Below, piece after piece: positions 8,114 to 18,765 of a stretch of 64,000 bases of DNA. The stretch comes from JAVBME01 sp031552765. GTDB taxonomy: Bacteria; Bacillota; Negativicutes; Acidaminococcales; JAISLQ01. Numbering within the stretch: the first letter of the stretch is position 1; every line of letters begins with the position of its first letter. The stretch covers positions 1 to 64,000 of the forward strand of contig JAVBME010000007.1 of assembly GCA_031552765.1 (NCBI GenBank). The letters are read 5' to 3'. Position numbers and translations under genes: made by a program. The notes beneath the pieces were generated by a model. That model worked only from the letters and a program-made list of their open reading frames with translations, did not search any database and had not been told where the DNA came from.

Positions 8114-9568
8114 ATGAAAACGGGGAATGAATACATCGAAAGTTTACGCAAAAGAAAAATCAAAGTTTATGTCAAAGGTCAGCTGCTGGACAGCGCAACA
8201 GCGATAGACCATCCTTTTATAAAAGGACATGTCAATGCAGCGGCTATGACTTACAACCTTGCTTTCAACCCTGCTAACGAAGATTTGATGACTACCCAGT
8301 CCCATTTGACCGGCAAAAAAATCAACCGCTTTACCCATATCCATCAAAGCACGGAAGATTTATTAAAAAAAGTCAAGATGCTGCGCATGATCTCGCAGCA
8401 GACCGGTACCTGCTACCAGCGCTGTGTGGGCTTTGACGCCCTCAATACCTTATATACAGTTACCTTTGAAATGGATGAGAAACTGGGCACGCAATACCAT
8501 GAACGCCTGAAGAACTTTTTGCAGTATGTACAGGAAAACGACCTGATGGTAGCGGGAGCCATGACTGACCCTAAAGGCGACCGCAGCCTGCGCCCCAGCC
8601 AACAGTCCGACCCCGACATGTTCGTACGTGTAGTGGAAAAAAACGACAAAGGCATAATCATCCGCGGCGCCAAGGCGCACATGACCGGCATGGTCAATTC
8701 GCATGAAATGCTGATCATGCCTACTATGGGCATGTCCGCAGAAGATAAAGATTACGCAGTAGCCTGTGCCCTGCCTGTAGACGCCGAGGGAGTACTGCAT
8801 ATTTTCGGTCGCCAGACCAACGACGACCGCAAATGCGAGGGCGAAATAGACCAGGGTAACGCCCGCTACGGCATCGTCGGCGGCGAATGTCTGACCGTTC
8901 TGGAAAACGTATTTGTCCCCTGGGAAAAAGTATTTATGTGCGGCGAGGTGGAGTTCTCCGGCATGCTTGTAGAGCGCTTCGCCTGCTACCACCGGCAGAA
9001 CTACGGCGGCTGCAAAGGCGGCGTGTCCGATATCGTCATCGGGGCGGCCGCCGTCATGGCCGACTACAGCGGCTACGGCAAAGCGGCCCATGTTAAAGAA
9101 AAAATAAATGAAATGATCCACCTGGCGGAAACCCTTTACGCCTGCTCTATCGCTTGCTCCGCCGAGGGCAAGCCCACCCAGTCCGGAGCTTATTTTGTCG
9201 ACCCGCTGCTGGCTAACGTAGGCAAGCACAATGTTACTCGCCTTATTTACGATATAGACCGCATCGCCCAGGATATAGGCGGCGGCCTGACCGCCACCCT
9301 GCCCTCCGAATCCGACCTTAGAAATCCCGATATCGGCAAATACGTAGATAAATACTTTAAAGGCGTAGCTTCTGTCCCTACCGAAAACCGCTTGCGCATA
9401 GCCAGGCTCATTGAGAACATGACCGGCGGCACCGCCCTTGTCGAAAGCATGCACGGCGCCGGTTCGCCGCAGGCGCAAAAGGTCATGTACTCCAAGCTGT
9501 CCGACCTTGAGTATAAAAAACGCCGGGCCATGGCTATCGCCGGCATCAAACAGGAGGAAAAATCTTGA
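8114..9568 (+). CDS. abfD: 4-hydroxybutyryl-CoA dehydratase-family protein (copy 2)
   Basis: Paralogue of the protein at 4751, also 484 residues, collinear but clearly diverged. All cluster ligands are kept at the same positions: Cys100 and Cys104 (CYQRC), His293 and Cys300 (HRQNYGGC). The AMTDPKGDR, RGAKAHMTG and ESMHGAGSPQAQ segments are shared. An AGGAGGG SD precedes the ATG. It is followed without a gap by a thiolase and then an SDR reductase, so this copy has its own C4 or acyl-CoA module. No TTGTGC box or -24/-12 element was found upstream; an extended -10 (TGTTAAAAT near 8056) is possible. A different 4-hydroxyacyl-CoA substrate cannot be excluded. Confidence 0.87.
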   Translation: MKTGNEYIESLRKRKIKVYVKGQLLDSATAIDHPFIKGHVNAAAMTYNLAFNPANEDLMTTQSHLTGKKINRFTHIHQSTEDLLKKVKMLRMISQQTGTCYQRCVGFDALNTLYTVTFEMDEKLGTQYHERLKNFLQYVQENDLMVAGAMTDPKGDRSLRPSQQSDPDMFVRVVEKNDKGIIIRGAKAHMTGMVNSHEMLIMPTMGMSAEDKDYAVACALPVDAEGVLHIFGRQTNDDRKCEGEIDQGNARYGIVGGECLTVLENVFVPWEKVFMCGEVEFSGMLVERFACYHRQNYGGCKGGVSDIVIGAAAVMADYSGYGKAAHVKEKINEMIHLAETLYACSIACSAEGKPTQSGAYFVDPLLANVGKHNVTRLIYDIDRIAQDIGGGLTATLPSESDLRNPDIGKYVDKYFKGVASVPTENRLRIARLIENMTGGTALVESMHGAGSPQAQKVMYSKLSDLEYKKRRAMAIAGIKQEEKS

Positions 9569-10746
9569 TGCGCCAGGTAGTTATCGTAGGCGCCTGCCGT
9601 ACTCCTATCGGCAGCTTTTTAGGCGCACTTAAAGACGTCAGCGCAGTAGACCTAGGGGTTACCGCCGTAAATAGCGCGCTCAAACAGGCCGGCGTCCAGC
9701 CGGAAATGGTAAATGAACTGGCTTGCGGCATGATTTACAAGGCCGGCGCCAAAGGCAACCCGGCCCGGCAGATACAGCTAAAGTGCCAGATACCGGCGGA
9801 AGGATACGCCTATACCGTAGACCAACAGTGCGGCTCGGGCATGAAAGCCTTCGAACTGGCTGCGCAGTCTATTATGCTTGGTAACACACAGATAGCTGTT
9901 GCTGTCGGTACAGAAAACATGTCTCAGGCGCCCTATATCCTGCCCAAAGCGCGCGAGGGCTTCCGTATGGGCGATTCCACCGTGAAGGATTCCATGCTCT
10001 GTGACGGCCTGGTCTGCGCCATGATGGATTACCATATGGGCATAACGGCGGAAAACCTTGCGGAAATTTATGGCATTAGCCGCCAGGCGCAGGATGAACT
10101 TAGCCTGCTCAGCCACCAGCGGGCTGTGAATGCCATAAAAAACGGGGTTTTCCAAGAGGAAATCACCCCTGTTGTTATCAAAGGCAAAAAAGGCGATACC
10201 ATTGTCGACACAGACCAACACCCCCGTGCTGACGTCACACTGGAAAAGCTTGCGGCTATGAAGCCTGCCTTCAAAAAAGACGGTACCGTCACGGCCGGCA
10301 ACGCTTCCGGCGTAAACGACGGCGCGGCTGCGCTCGTCCTCATGTCACTCGAAAAAGCCAATGAGCTCGGCATAAAGCCACTGGCCAGATTGGCAGCGAC
10401 TGCTTCCGCCGGAGTAAAACCGGAAGTCATGGGCATCGGCCCTGTCCACGCCATACCCAAAGCGCTGGCTAAAGCAGGCCTTACTGCCGACGATATCGGT
10501 TATTACGAAATAAACGAAGCTTTTGCCGCGCAATTTCTGGCGGTAAACAGCGTCCTTGGCCTCAGCATGGATAAAGTCAATGCCAATGGCTCCGGGATAG
10601 GCCTCGGCCATCCGGTAGGCTGCACCGCCGCTAAGATAATCGTCTCACTTATTTACGAAATGAGGCGCAGGAAAACGCAGTATGGCGCAGCCTCTTTATG
10701 TGTGGGCGGCGGCCCGGCCATAGCGACAGTCCTGGAATTGATGTAA
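9568..10746 (+). CDS. thl: Acetyl-CoA acetyltransferase (thiolase, copy 2)
   Basis: Thiolase of 392 residues with nucleophile Cys88 (DQQCGSGMKA), the His of GLGHPVGCTAAK and the C-terminal Cys of LCVGGGPAIA, so it is expected to be active. Its ATG overlaps the abfD stop codon by one base (TGATG) and is served by AGGAGG inside the end of abfD, which points to translational coupling. It resembles the copy at 1117 along its length and probably cleaves or forms acetoacetyl-CoA in the module abfD-thl-SDR. Confidence 0.92.
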   Translation: MRQVVIVGACRTPIGSFLGALKDVSAVDLGVTAVNSALKQAGVQPEMVNELACGMIYKAGAKGNPARQIQLKCQIPAEGYAYTVDQQCGSGMKAFELAAQSIMLGNTQIAVAVGTENMSQAPYILPKAREGFRMGDSTVKDSMLCDGLVCAMMDYHMGITAENLAEIYGISRQAQDELSLLSHQRAVNAIKNGVFQEEITPVVIKGKKGDTIVDTDQHPRADVTLEKLAAMKPAFKKDGTVTAGNASGVNDGAAALVLMSLEKANELGIKPLARLAATASAGVKPEVMGIGPVHAIPKALAKAGLTADDIGYYEINEAFAAQFLAVNSVLGLSMDKVNANGSGIGLGHPVGCTAAKIIVSLIYEMRRRKTQYGAASLCVGGGPAIATVLELM

Positions 10747-10770
10747 CTTAAAGGAGGAATAGTAAAACGC

Positions 10771-11526
10771 ATGGACAAACTTTTACAAAGTAAAACAGCT
10801 ATTATCACAGGTTCCACCCGCGGCATCGGCAAGGCCATAGCTAACGGCCTGGGCGACGCCGGCGCCAACCTGGTCATCGTCAGCCGCTCGCAAACCGATT
10901 GTGAAAAGGTCGCCAAAGAATTTACCGCCAAAGGCTTTAAAGCATTGGCCGTTGCCGGCGACCTGACGAAAAAAGAAGCCATAAAACAGCTTGTTGATAA
11001 GACTTTGGCGGAATTTGGCCGTATCGATATCCTGGTCAACAACGCCGGAACCTCTTCTACCAAACCGGCCGAAGAGGTGACCGAAGAAGACTGGGACTGG
11101 GTCATGGATCTCAACCTGCGCAGCGCTTTTTTCACCGCGCAGGCGGTGGGCAAGGTCATGCTGGAACAAGGCAGCGGGAAAATCATAAACGTCTCTTCGG
11201 TGTTGGGCTTGGTCGCGGAAAAACAGGTTTTGTCCTATTGTGTAGCCAAGGCGGGTCTTATTCAAATGACTAAAGCCCTGGCGCTCGAATGGTCAAAAAG
11301 AGGCGTTTTCGTCAACACCCTTTGTCCCGGTTATGTCATTACTGAACTCAACCGCGAACAACTGGAAAACGAAAAAATTGCGGCCAAACTGTTGGCAAAA
11401 ACTCCGCTGGGCAAATTTGGCCAGGTGGAAGATATGGTAGGAGCGACAGTATTTATGGCCTCCGAACAGTCCAACTATATGACAGGCCAAGCCATCGTCC
11501 TCGACGGCGGCTGGACAATACAATAA
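10771..11526 (+). CDS. SDR-family oxidoreductase (FabG-like; possible 3-hydroxyacyl-CoA dehydrogenase)
   Basis: Classical short-chain dehydrogenase of 251 residues. It has the cofactor motif TGSTRGIG (13-20), NNAG (90-93), and the catalytic Ser142/143, Tyr156 and Lys160 (YCVAK). The C-terminus (AIVLDGGWTIQ) is standard for FabG-like SDRs. The AGGAGG SD is 13 bases from the ATG. Located 24 bases after the thiolase in the abfD-thl-SDR set, it may act as an acetoacetyl-CoA reductase, taking the place that Hbd has in the other set. The alternative is a 3-oxoacyl-ACP reductase, but no other fatty-acid synthesis gene is near. Confidence 0.85.
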   Translation: MDKLLQSKTAIITGSTRGIGKAIANGLGDAGANLVIVSRSQTDCEKVAKEFTAKGFKALAVAGDLTKKEAIKQLVDKTLAEFGRIDILVNNAGTSSTKPAEEVTEEDWDWVMDLNLRSAFFTAQAVGKVMLEQGSGKIINVSSVLGLVAEKQVLSYCVAKAGLIQMTKALALEWSKRGVFVNTLCPGYVITELNREQLENEKIAAKLLAKTPLGKFGQVEDMVGATVFMASEQSNYMTGQAIVLDGGWTIQ

Positions 11527-11553
11527 CAACTTTTTTTCTTTTATTTTATTTAC

Positions 11554-11580
11554 AGCGCCTTTTCGGCGCTTTCTCTTTTG
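11554..11580 (+). terminator. Terminator after abfD-thl-SDR
   Basis: AGCGCC-TTTTC-GGCGCT followed by TTCTCTTTT, 27 bases after the SDR stop codon. Confidence 0.75.
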
Positions 11581-11585
11581 CATTT

Positions 11586-11617
11586 AGGTTAACCATAAAA
11601 TGTTTTAAAGTTGACTA
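11586..11617. promoter_or_regulatory. Candidate BirA operator upstream of bioY
   Basis: AGGTTAACC and AGTTGACTA are separated by 14 bases and match the biotin operator layout TTGTTAACC-N14/15-GGTTTACAA at 7/9 and 6/9 positions. The right half covers the -35 of the bioY promoter. A BirA with a DNA-binding domain is encoded at 29174. The right half is weak, so confidence is moderate. Confidence 0.5.
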
Positions 11618-11640
11618 ATTTGTTTTTCCTAACGTATACT
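11611..11640 (+). promoter_or_regulatory. Sigma-70-type promoter of the bioY operon
   Basis: TTGACT at 11611-11616 and TATACT at 11635-11640 with an 18-base spacer, about 32 bases before the bioY start. Confidence 0.7.
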
Positions 11641-11671
11641 AGTAAAAGAATTATCTGCCAGAGGAGAAGCA

Positions 11672-12211
11672 ATGAACATCGACAGCAAGCACAAAGACCT
11701 TATCCATTCTTCTTTATTTGCCGCGCTGACCATCGCCCTGGGCTTTATTTCCGTTCCGGTCCCGATAAGCCCTGTACCCATATCCGGCATCAGCCTAGGC
11801 GTCATGTTGGCCGGCAGTATACTTTCCCCGCGCCAGGCGGCTTACAGCGTCCTCGTGATCATCTTATTAGCCGCGGCCGGCCTGCCGGTGCTGTCCGGTT
11901 TTACCGGCGGCCTTGGCGTGCTTTTAGGCCCACGCGGCGGTTATTATGTGGGCTTTATGGTCGGGGCGGCCGTCATCGCTTTTTTACGCGGCAACAACGG
12001 CAGCATGCTCCGGCTATTTTTAGCTAATATAACCGGCGGCATCATCATCGCCTATCTTTTCGCCGTGCCTTGGCTCAGCCTAGTCACCGGCATGCCTCTA
12101 TTGCCGTCCATCATGGCCGGGGCGGCGCCGTTCATTATCGGCGACCTTTTAAAAGCCGCCATCGCCACTGTTTTTGGCGCGGCGCTCCGTAAAAGGCTGG
12201 GGGCGTTATGA
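11672..12211 (+). CDS. bioY: Biotin transporter substrate-binding membrane subunit BioY
   Basis: Integral membrane S-component of an ECF-type biotin importer, 179 residues. Its marks are the PVPISPVPISGISLGVMLAG region and the GPRGGYYVGFMVGA motif of the BioY family, with about six hydrophobic segments. GAGGAG precedes the ATG. ECF ATPase and T-subunit genes are not adjacent, so it works alone or with shared EcfAAT. It overlaps the next gene by four bases (ATGA) and shares a promoter with a thiolase and an acyl-CoA ligase, an arrangement recalling yhfU-yhfS-yhfT of Bacillus. Biotin control through BirA is likely. Confidence 0.92.
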   Translation: MNIDSKHKDLIHSSLFAALTIALGFISVPVPISPVPISGISLGVMLAGSILSPRQAAYSVLVIILLAAAGLPVLSGFTGGLGVLLGPRGGYYVGFMVGAAVIAFLRGNNGSMLRLFLANITGGIIIAYLFAVPWLSLVTGMPLLPSIMAGAAPFIIGDLLKAAIATVFGAALRKRLGAL

Positions 12212-13353
12212 GTTGCTACATAGTAGACGGCCTGCGCACGCCTATCGGCAAAACAGGCGGCATACTGAAAGACTTTTTGCCTGAACACCTGGCGGCGGCT
12301 GTTTTTACAGCATTATTGGAAAGAAATAATTTGCCGGCAGAAAGCATCGACCAGGTAGCCATGGGCAACGTAGTCGGCCCCGGGGGAAATATCGCCCGCC
12401 TTAGCGTGCTGGAGGCGGGTTTTCCTTATAGCACGCCCGCCTTTACCATAGACGCCCAGTGCGGTTCCAGTCTGACCGCACTGGGTTTAGCGCAAGCACT
12501 GATAGCATCAGGCCAGGCCGACCTGGTCATCGCCGGCGGCGTGGAAAGCACCAGCCTGGCGCCCCGCCGCCGCTTCCACGAAAATGACCCGCGCTTCACC
12601 GGCGCCGCTGATTATTATGAACAAGCCCCATTTTCTCCGCCGCATATTGGCAATCCTTCCACTTTGCAAGGCGCAGAACGCCTGGCAGAGGCATTTGCCA
12701 TATCCCGCGCCGCGCTGGATGAAGTCGCTTTGTCCAGCCATAAAAAAGCGGCGGCGGCCAGAAAGTTTCTGACATCCGCCATACTGCCGCTCGTTAAAAA
12801 CGAAAAAACAATACAAGACGACCAATGCATCCGCGCAGATATATCGCCCCGGCTTCTGTCCCGTATGCCGGGCCTGCTATCGCCCGACAGCCTTACTACC
12901 GCCGGCAATTCCTGTCTTAGACACGACGGAGCAGCAGCTCTGCTGCTCGCCTCGGAAAAAGCGCGGCATCGGTATGCTTTGCGTCCGCGCGCCAAAGCGC
13001 TAGCCAGCGCCAGCACCGGCTGCGACCCCAATCACTTTCCCCTGGGGCCGGTTTACGCCATACGCGAATTGCTGGAAAAACAAAACCTTTCTTTAGAGGA
13101 AATAGACGCCGTGGAAATAAATGAGGCGTTTGCCGTTAAAATCCTGGCTTGTTGCCAGGAACTATCCCTGCCGCTCGACAAAGTCAACCGCCTGGGCGGA
13201 GCCCTGGCTTACGGCCATCCCTACGGAGCGTCCGGCGCGATGATAACCCTGCATCTCCTGCGCACCCTCGAGCAAGAACAAATGCGGCTGGGTATTGCCG
13301 CCGCAGGAGCGGTAGGCGGCCTGGGCACGGCCCTTTTGCTGGAGGTTATTTAG
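12208..13353 (+). CDS. Atypical thiolase, YhfS-like, lacking the C-terminal catalytic cysteine
   Basis: Thiolase-superfamily protein of 381 residues. The nucleophile is Cys85 (DAQCGSSLTA), and the NEAF and GHPYGASGAM motifs are present. The C-terminal Cys-x-Gly-Gly motif that supplies the second catalytic cysteine reads GAVGGLGTA, so that cysteine is replaced by alanine. It could still take an acyl group on Cys85, but ordinary Claisen condensation or thiolysis may be impaired. It overlaps bioY by ATGA and is followed two bases later by an acyl-CoA ligase fusion. The operon position suggests a role in making or salvaging a biotin-related acyl precursor; this is inference. Confidence 0.82.
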   Translation: MSCYIVDGLRTPIGKTGGILKDFLPEHLAAAVFTALLERNNLPAESIDQVAMGNVVGPGGNIARLSVLEAGFPYSTPAFTIDAQCGSSLTALGLAQALIASGQADLVIAGGVESTSLAPRRRFHENDPRFTGAADYYEQAPFSPPHIGNPSTLQGAERLAEAFAISRAALDEVALSSHKKAAAARKFLTSAILPLVKNEKTIQDDQCIRADISPRLLSRMPGLLSPDSLTTAGNSCLRHDGAAALLLASEKARHRYALRPRAKALASASTGCDPNHFPLGPVYAIRELLEKQNLSLEEIDAVEINEAFAVKILACCQELSLPLDKVNRLGGALAYGHPYGASGAMITLHLLRTLEQEQMRLGIAAAGAVGGLGTALLLEVI

Positions 13354-13355
13354 AC

Positions 13356-15068
13356 ATGTTGATATCGGAATTGCTTGTAGGAAAACCGCCTGACAAAATC
13401 TGTCTGATACACGGCCAAAACAGCTTCACATACGGCGAACTGGAGGAGCAGAGCGCGTATCTGGCCCGACGGTTGGCCTTGCCAGCAGGCGAACGCGTAC
13501 TGGTAGATATTAAAGAGCCACTCTCCCAGCTTGCATATTTTTTCGCCATAGTAAAAGCCGGCGGCGTATGCGTATTCTTGCCGACAGGCTCCCCCTCCGT
13601 TCTGTCTGCCAACCTGTCAGACAAGCACGGTATAAAACGTCAAATAACCGGCTCTTTCGCCCCCGGCGACCAAGGGGAAAAAGTACTGCCAAAACTTAAA
13701 TCTTCCGATATTTTTTTCGGCGCGCTTACCTCCGGCAGTACCGGCCAGGCCAAACTGCTGTGGCGCGACCACCAAAGCTGGACAAGCGCTTTTCCATACC
13801 AGAGCGAGGTGTTTTCCTTAAGCAGCGAGGACAGGCTGTTTTTGACCGGCAGCCTTTCTTTTACCGCCAACCTCAACTCCTGCCTGCACATGCTGTTTGC
13901 CGGCGGAACGGTCGTTTTTTCCTCCAGCCAAATGCCGCGCCGCTGGCTGGCCGATATGAGCGAACACAAAACGACGTCCATATTTATGGTCCCGGCCAAT
14001 TACCGCATATTGCTAAAAAACATGAAACAGCCCCTGCAAACAGTACATTCCCTACTTAGCGGCGGCGCCAAGCTGGATGCGGCCACTGTAGCCGCTTTAC
14101 AGGAAAAATTCCCAGGCGCTGCTATCCGTGAATACTACGGCGCGGCAGAACTTGGACACGTAAGTTATGCGCAACTGCCCACGGCCGACCCTTTCGCCGT
14201 AGGACAACCTTTTCCGGAAGTAAAGATAAATATTAAGGAAGGAGTGATCTGGGTAAGCAGCCCTTATATCATACCCGCCCTGAGGCCGGAGACTACAGTC
14301 GGCGACCTGGGCGAAATCATGCCAGGCGGCGTTCTGCGCCTGTTTGGCCGCGGCGGCGACGTCATAAACAGCGGCGGAGTAAAAATAAACACCGCGCAAA
14401 TAGAACAGTTGCTCCGCCGCCACCCGGATGTAAGCGATATTGCCGTACTGCCGGCCGCCGACAGGCTGCGCGGGCAAAAAATCTGCGCGGTTATCGCTAC
14501 AGCCAACCCTCTTTTGCAGGCCAAAGATATACTGTCTTTCTGCCGTAGGCATCTAGGCGGCAAGCACTGCCCGCAGCAAGTCATTTTTTTGCCCGAACTG
14601 CCGCTCAACAACAGCGGCAAAACCGACCGGCAGCGTCTGCAAGAGTTCCTGGCGAAAGAAGAAATTAAAAAACTCCTGCCCCAGCGCGAACCCTTTTTAT
14701 TTCTCGATAAACTGGACACAGAAACGCCTGGAATAATCAAAGGCGAGAAAAGCTACGATTCTGGTTTTATCTTCGCCCAACCGTCTCGGGCAGGCGACCT
14801 TTACGTACCGGCCGCTATAATCATCGAGTCGCTTGCCCAATGCGGCGGCGCCGGCGCTCGGCAGCTGGGCCTGGCAAGTAAAAACATATATGCGCTCGCC
14901 GCGTTGGACAAAGTAAAAATCTTCGCTCAAGTTTCTTTGCCCGCTACAGTAAATATGAAAGTAAACACAGTAAAAGCCAAAGATAAACTGTTGGCACAAA
15001 AAGGCGAAGCCTGGCTGGGTGATAAACTTATCATGACGGCAGAATGGAAATGTATCGCTATAAACTAA
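13356..15068 (+). CDS. AMP-dependent acyl-CoA ligase fused to a hotdog (FabZ/HotDog-like) domain
   Basis: Protein of 570 residues. Residues 1-430 form an adenylating enzyme: LTSGSTGQAK phosphate-binding loop, YYGAAE, GRGGDVINSGGVKI hinge and NNSGKTDR with the catalytic lysine. Residues 437-570 are a hotdog domain of the FabZ type: LLPQREPFLFLDKL is followed by the central helix region VPAAIIIESLAQCGG. The HFPG.P active-site His of FabZ is absent (the segment reads FAQPSRAGDLYVP), so dehydratase activity is unlikely; thioester or carrier binding is possible. The ATG at 13356, with GGAGG upstream, begins two bases after the thiolase stop; longer reading frames upstream are overlap artefacts. 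The ligase part resembles YhfT-like enzymes by context. The substrate is unknown. Confidence 0.82.
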   Translation: MLISELLVGKPPDKICLIHGQNSFTYGELEEQSAYLARRLALPAGERVLVDIKEPLSQLAYFFAIVKAGGVCVFLPTGSPSVLSANLSDKHGIKRQITGSFAPGDQGEKVLPKLKSSDIFFGALTSGSTGQAKLLWRDHQSWTSAFPYQSEVFSLSSEDRLFLTGSLSFTANLNSCLHMLFAGGTVVFSSSQMPRRWLADMSEHKTTSIFMVPANYRILLKNMKQPLQTVHSLLSGGAKLDAATVAALQEKFPGAAIREYYGAAELGHVSYAQLPTADPFAVGQPFPEVKINIKEGVIWVSSPYIIPALRPETTVGDLGEIMPGGVLRLFGRGGDVINSGGVKINTAQIEQLLRRHPDVSDIAVLPAADRLRGQKICAVIATANPLLQAKDILSFCRRHLGGKHCPQQVIFLPELPLNNSGKTDRQRLQEFLAKEEIKKLLPQREPFLFLDKLDTETPGIIKGEKSYDSGFIFAQPSRAGDLYVPAAIIIESLAQCGGAGARQLGLASKNIYALAALDKVKIFAQVSLPATVNMKVNTVKAKDKLLAQKGEAWLGDKLIMTAEWKCIAIN

Positions 15069-15097
15069 GGCCTGGCTGTATTGCCAGGCCTTAGTTT
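15062..15097. terminator. Bidirectional terminator between convergent genes
   Basis: A perfect 15-bp stem (AAACTAAGGCCTGGC with GCCAGGCCTTAGTTT, 6-base loop) separates the ligase-hotdog gene and the metallo-hydrolase gene. T-rich sequence follows on the plus strand. Confidence 0.8.
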
Positions 15098-16067
15098 ATT
15101 TACACTTATAGTAATATACGCCATCCTGTTCTCGCCTGTCCGCCCTTCCCTGGTGGAAAAGATGCTCCAGATGGGACATGGCTTCGCCGGAAGAGAACCA
15201 TTTTTGCGCTTTGGGAAAGTCTTCCCATTTGTCTATTTTCAAATCCCAGGTCATACGCGCAGCCACTTCGCAGGGTGGCCGCTCTTGTTCGCTTATTATC
15301 GCCTGCGCTTCGGCCAGCCGCACTTCATGGTGGCGCAACAGTTCATCGATACGCGCTTTATGGTCACGGACAAGTTCGCGGTGCCCGGTCAGGAGAAGTT
15401 TTACGTCATACCCTGCCAGTTTTTTCAAACTGTCTAGGTAAATGGCGAGAGAGTCTTTTTCCGGGCCCCAGCAGATAATATTGGGCGTGATGTTGCCCAG
15501 CACGTGGTCGCCGCAGAAAAACAGCTTATGCTGTTCTTCATACAGCCCGGTGTGTCCCAAAGTATGGCCCGGCGTATCGACAACGGTAAACGTGTAGCCG
15601 CCGGCTTTAAGTTGTTCGCCTTCCTGTAAAGGCAGGCAGTCGATAAGGCCGTCCGGACGGAAGCGGTAGCCGGGATGGTCTTTAGCGCTCAGGCCGTACT
15701 CATCAAGCCCGTACATCTTCATAAGTTTGTAGAAAAACTCCCAGTATTCATCAGTGCCGATGATACGCACCATCGCCGCTTCCTTCGCCCCGGTATAAAC
15801 GCGCGCGCCTAGTCTTTGCGCCAGCGGCGCCAGGCCAACGTGGTCGGAATGGAGGTGGGTCAAAAAAAGGTCGGTTTTTTCCATATCAAGGCCCAGTTCT
15901 TGTATGCCCTGCAAAAAGGCTTCTTCGCACTCCGGGCGGTTAAAGCCGGTATCGATGATGATATTGCGGTCATCGCCCTTGATGATGAAGCAATTGAGCA
16001 TTTTTAAGGGATTGTTGGGCAAAACTATTTCGTTGTTGTAGATGCCGGCGTAAACTTCTTTTAACAT
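15096..16067 (-). CDS. Metallo-beta-lactamase-fold hydrolase
   Basis: MBL-fold protein of 323 residues. The metal-binding HLHSDHVG motif lies near residue 74, with a later TPGHTLGHTG His, the Asp in FFCGDH and a distal His in LLTGHREL, giving a complete dinuclear centre. Such proteins hydrolyse thioesters, lactones or phosphodiesters; the substrate cannot be assigned. An earlier ATG at 16079 is possible, but GGGGTG lies before the ATG at 16067. It shares no tight operon link: clpB ends 27 bases upstream of its start region and could be co-transcribed. Confidence 0.88.
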   Translation of the reverse strand: MLKEVYAGIYNNEIVLPNNPLKMLNCFIIKGDDRNIIIDTGFNRPECEEAFLQGIQELGLDMEKTDLFLTHLHSDHVGLAPLAQRLGARVYTGAKEAAMVRIIGTDEYWEFFYKLMKMYGLDEYGLSAKDHPGYRFRPDGLIDCLPLQEGEQLKAGGYTFTVVDTPGHTLGHTGLYEEQHKLFFCGDHVLGNITPNIICWGPEKDSLAIYLDSLKKLAGYDVKLLLTGHRELVRDHKARIDELLRHHEVRLAEAQAIISEQERPPCEVAARMTWDLKIDKWEDFPKAQKWFSSGEAMSHLEHLFHQGRADRREQDGVYYYKCK

Positions 16068-16094
16068 AATACACCCCATAACATTGCATAAATT

Positions 16095-18656
<2,562 letters not shown>

Positions 18657-18702
18657 GAAAATCCCTCCCTAATGTTTAATAAAATTTTTCCTGTGCAGGT
18701 AA

Positions 18703-18720
18703 TTTGCCACTGTTGGCGAA
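18703..18720. promoter_or_regulatory. Interrupted dyad in the clpB/DUF155 divergent gap
   Basis: TTTGCCA-CTGT-TGGCGAA pairs at 6 of 7 positions. It lies 47 bases upstream of clpB and 46 bases before the divergent gene, so it could be an operator for either; no known heat-shock box matches. Confidence 0.35.
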
Positions 18721-18765
18721 TAAAATAAATATATTAGGTAAAAGTCAGTTGGAGGAGCTTTTGAT

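Noticed and set aside
8450..9478. Minus-strand frame of 342 codons opposite abfD copy 2
   Set aside because: Antisense shadow; composition and lack of an SD speak against it.
13149..13355. Upstream extension of the ligase-hotdog frame
   Set aside because: It overlaps the thiolase in another frame; the ATG at 13356 has a good SD and begins a normal ligase.
18657..18765. Search for CIRCE or CtsR boxes upstream of clpB
   Set aside because: Neither TTAGCACTC-N9-GAGTGCTAA nor the GGTCAAA heptads are present.
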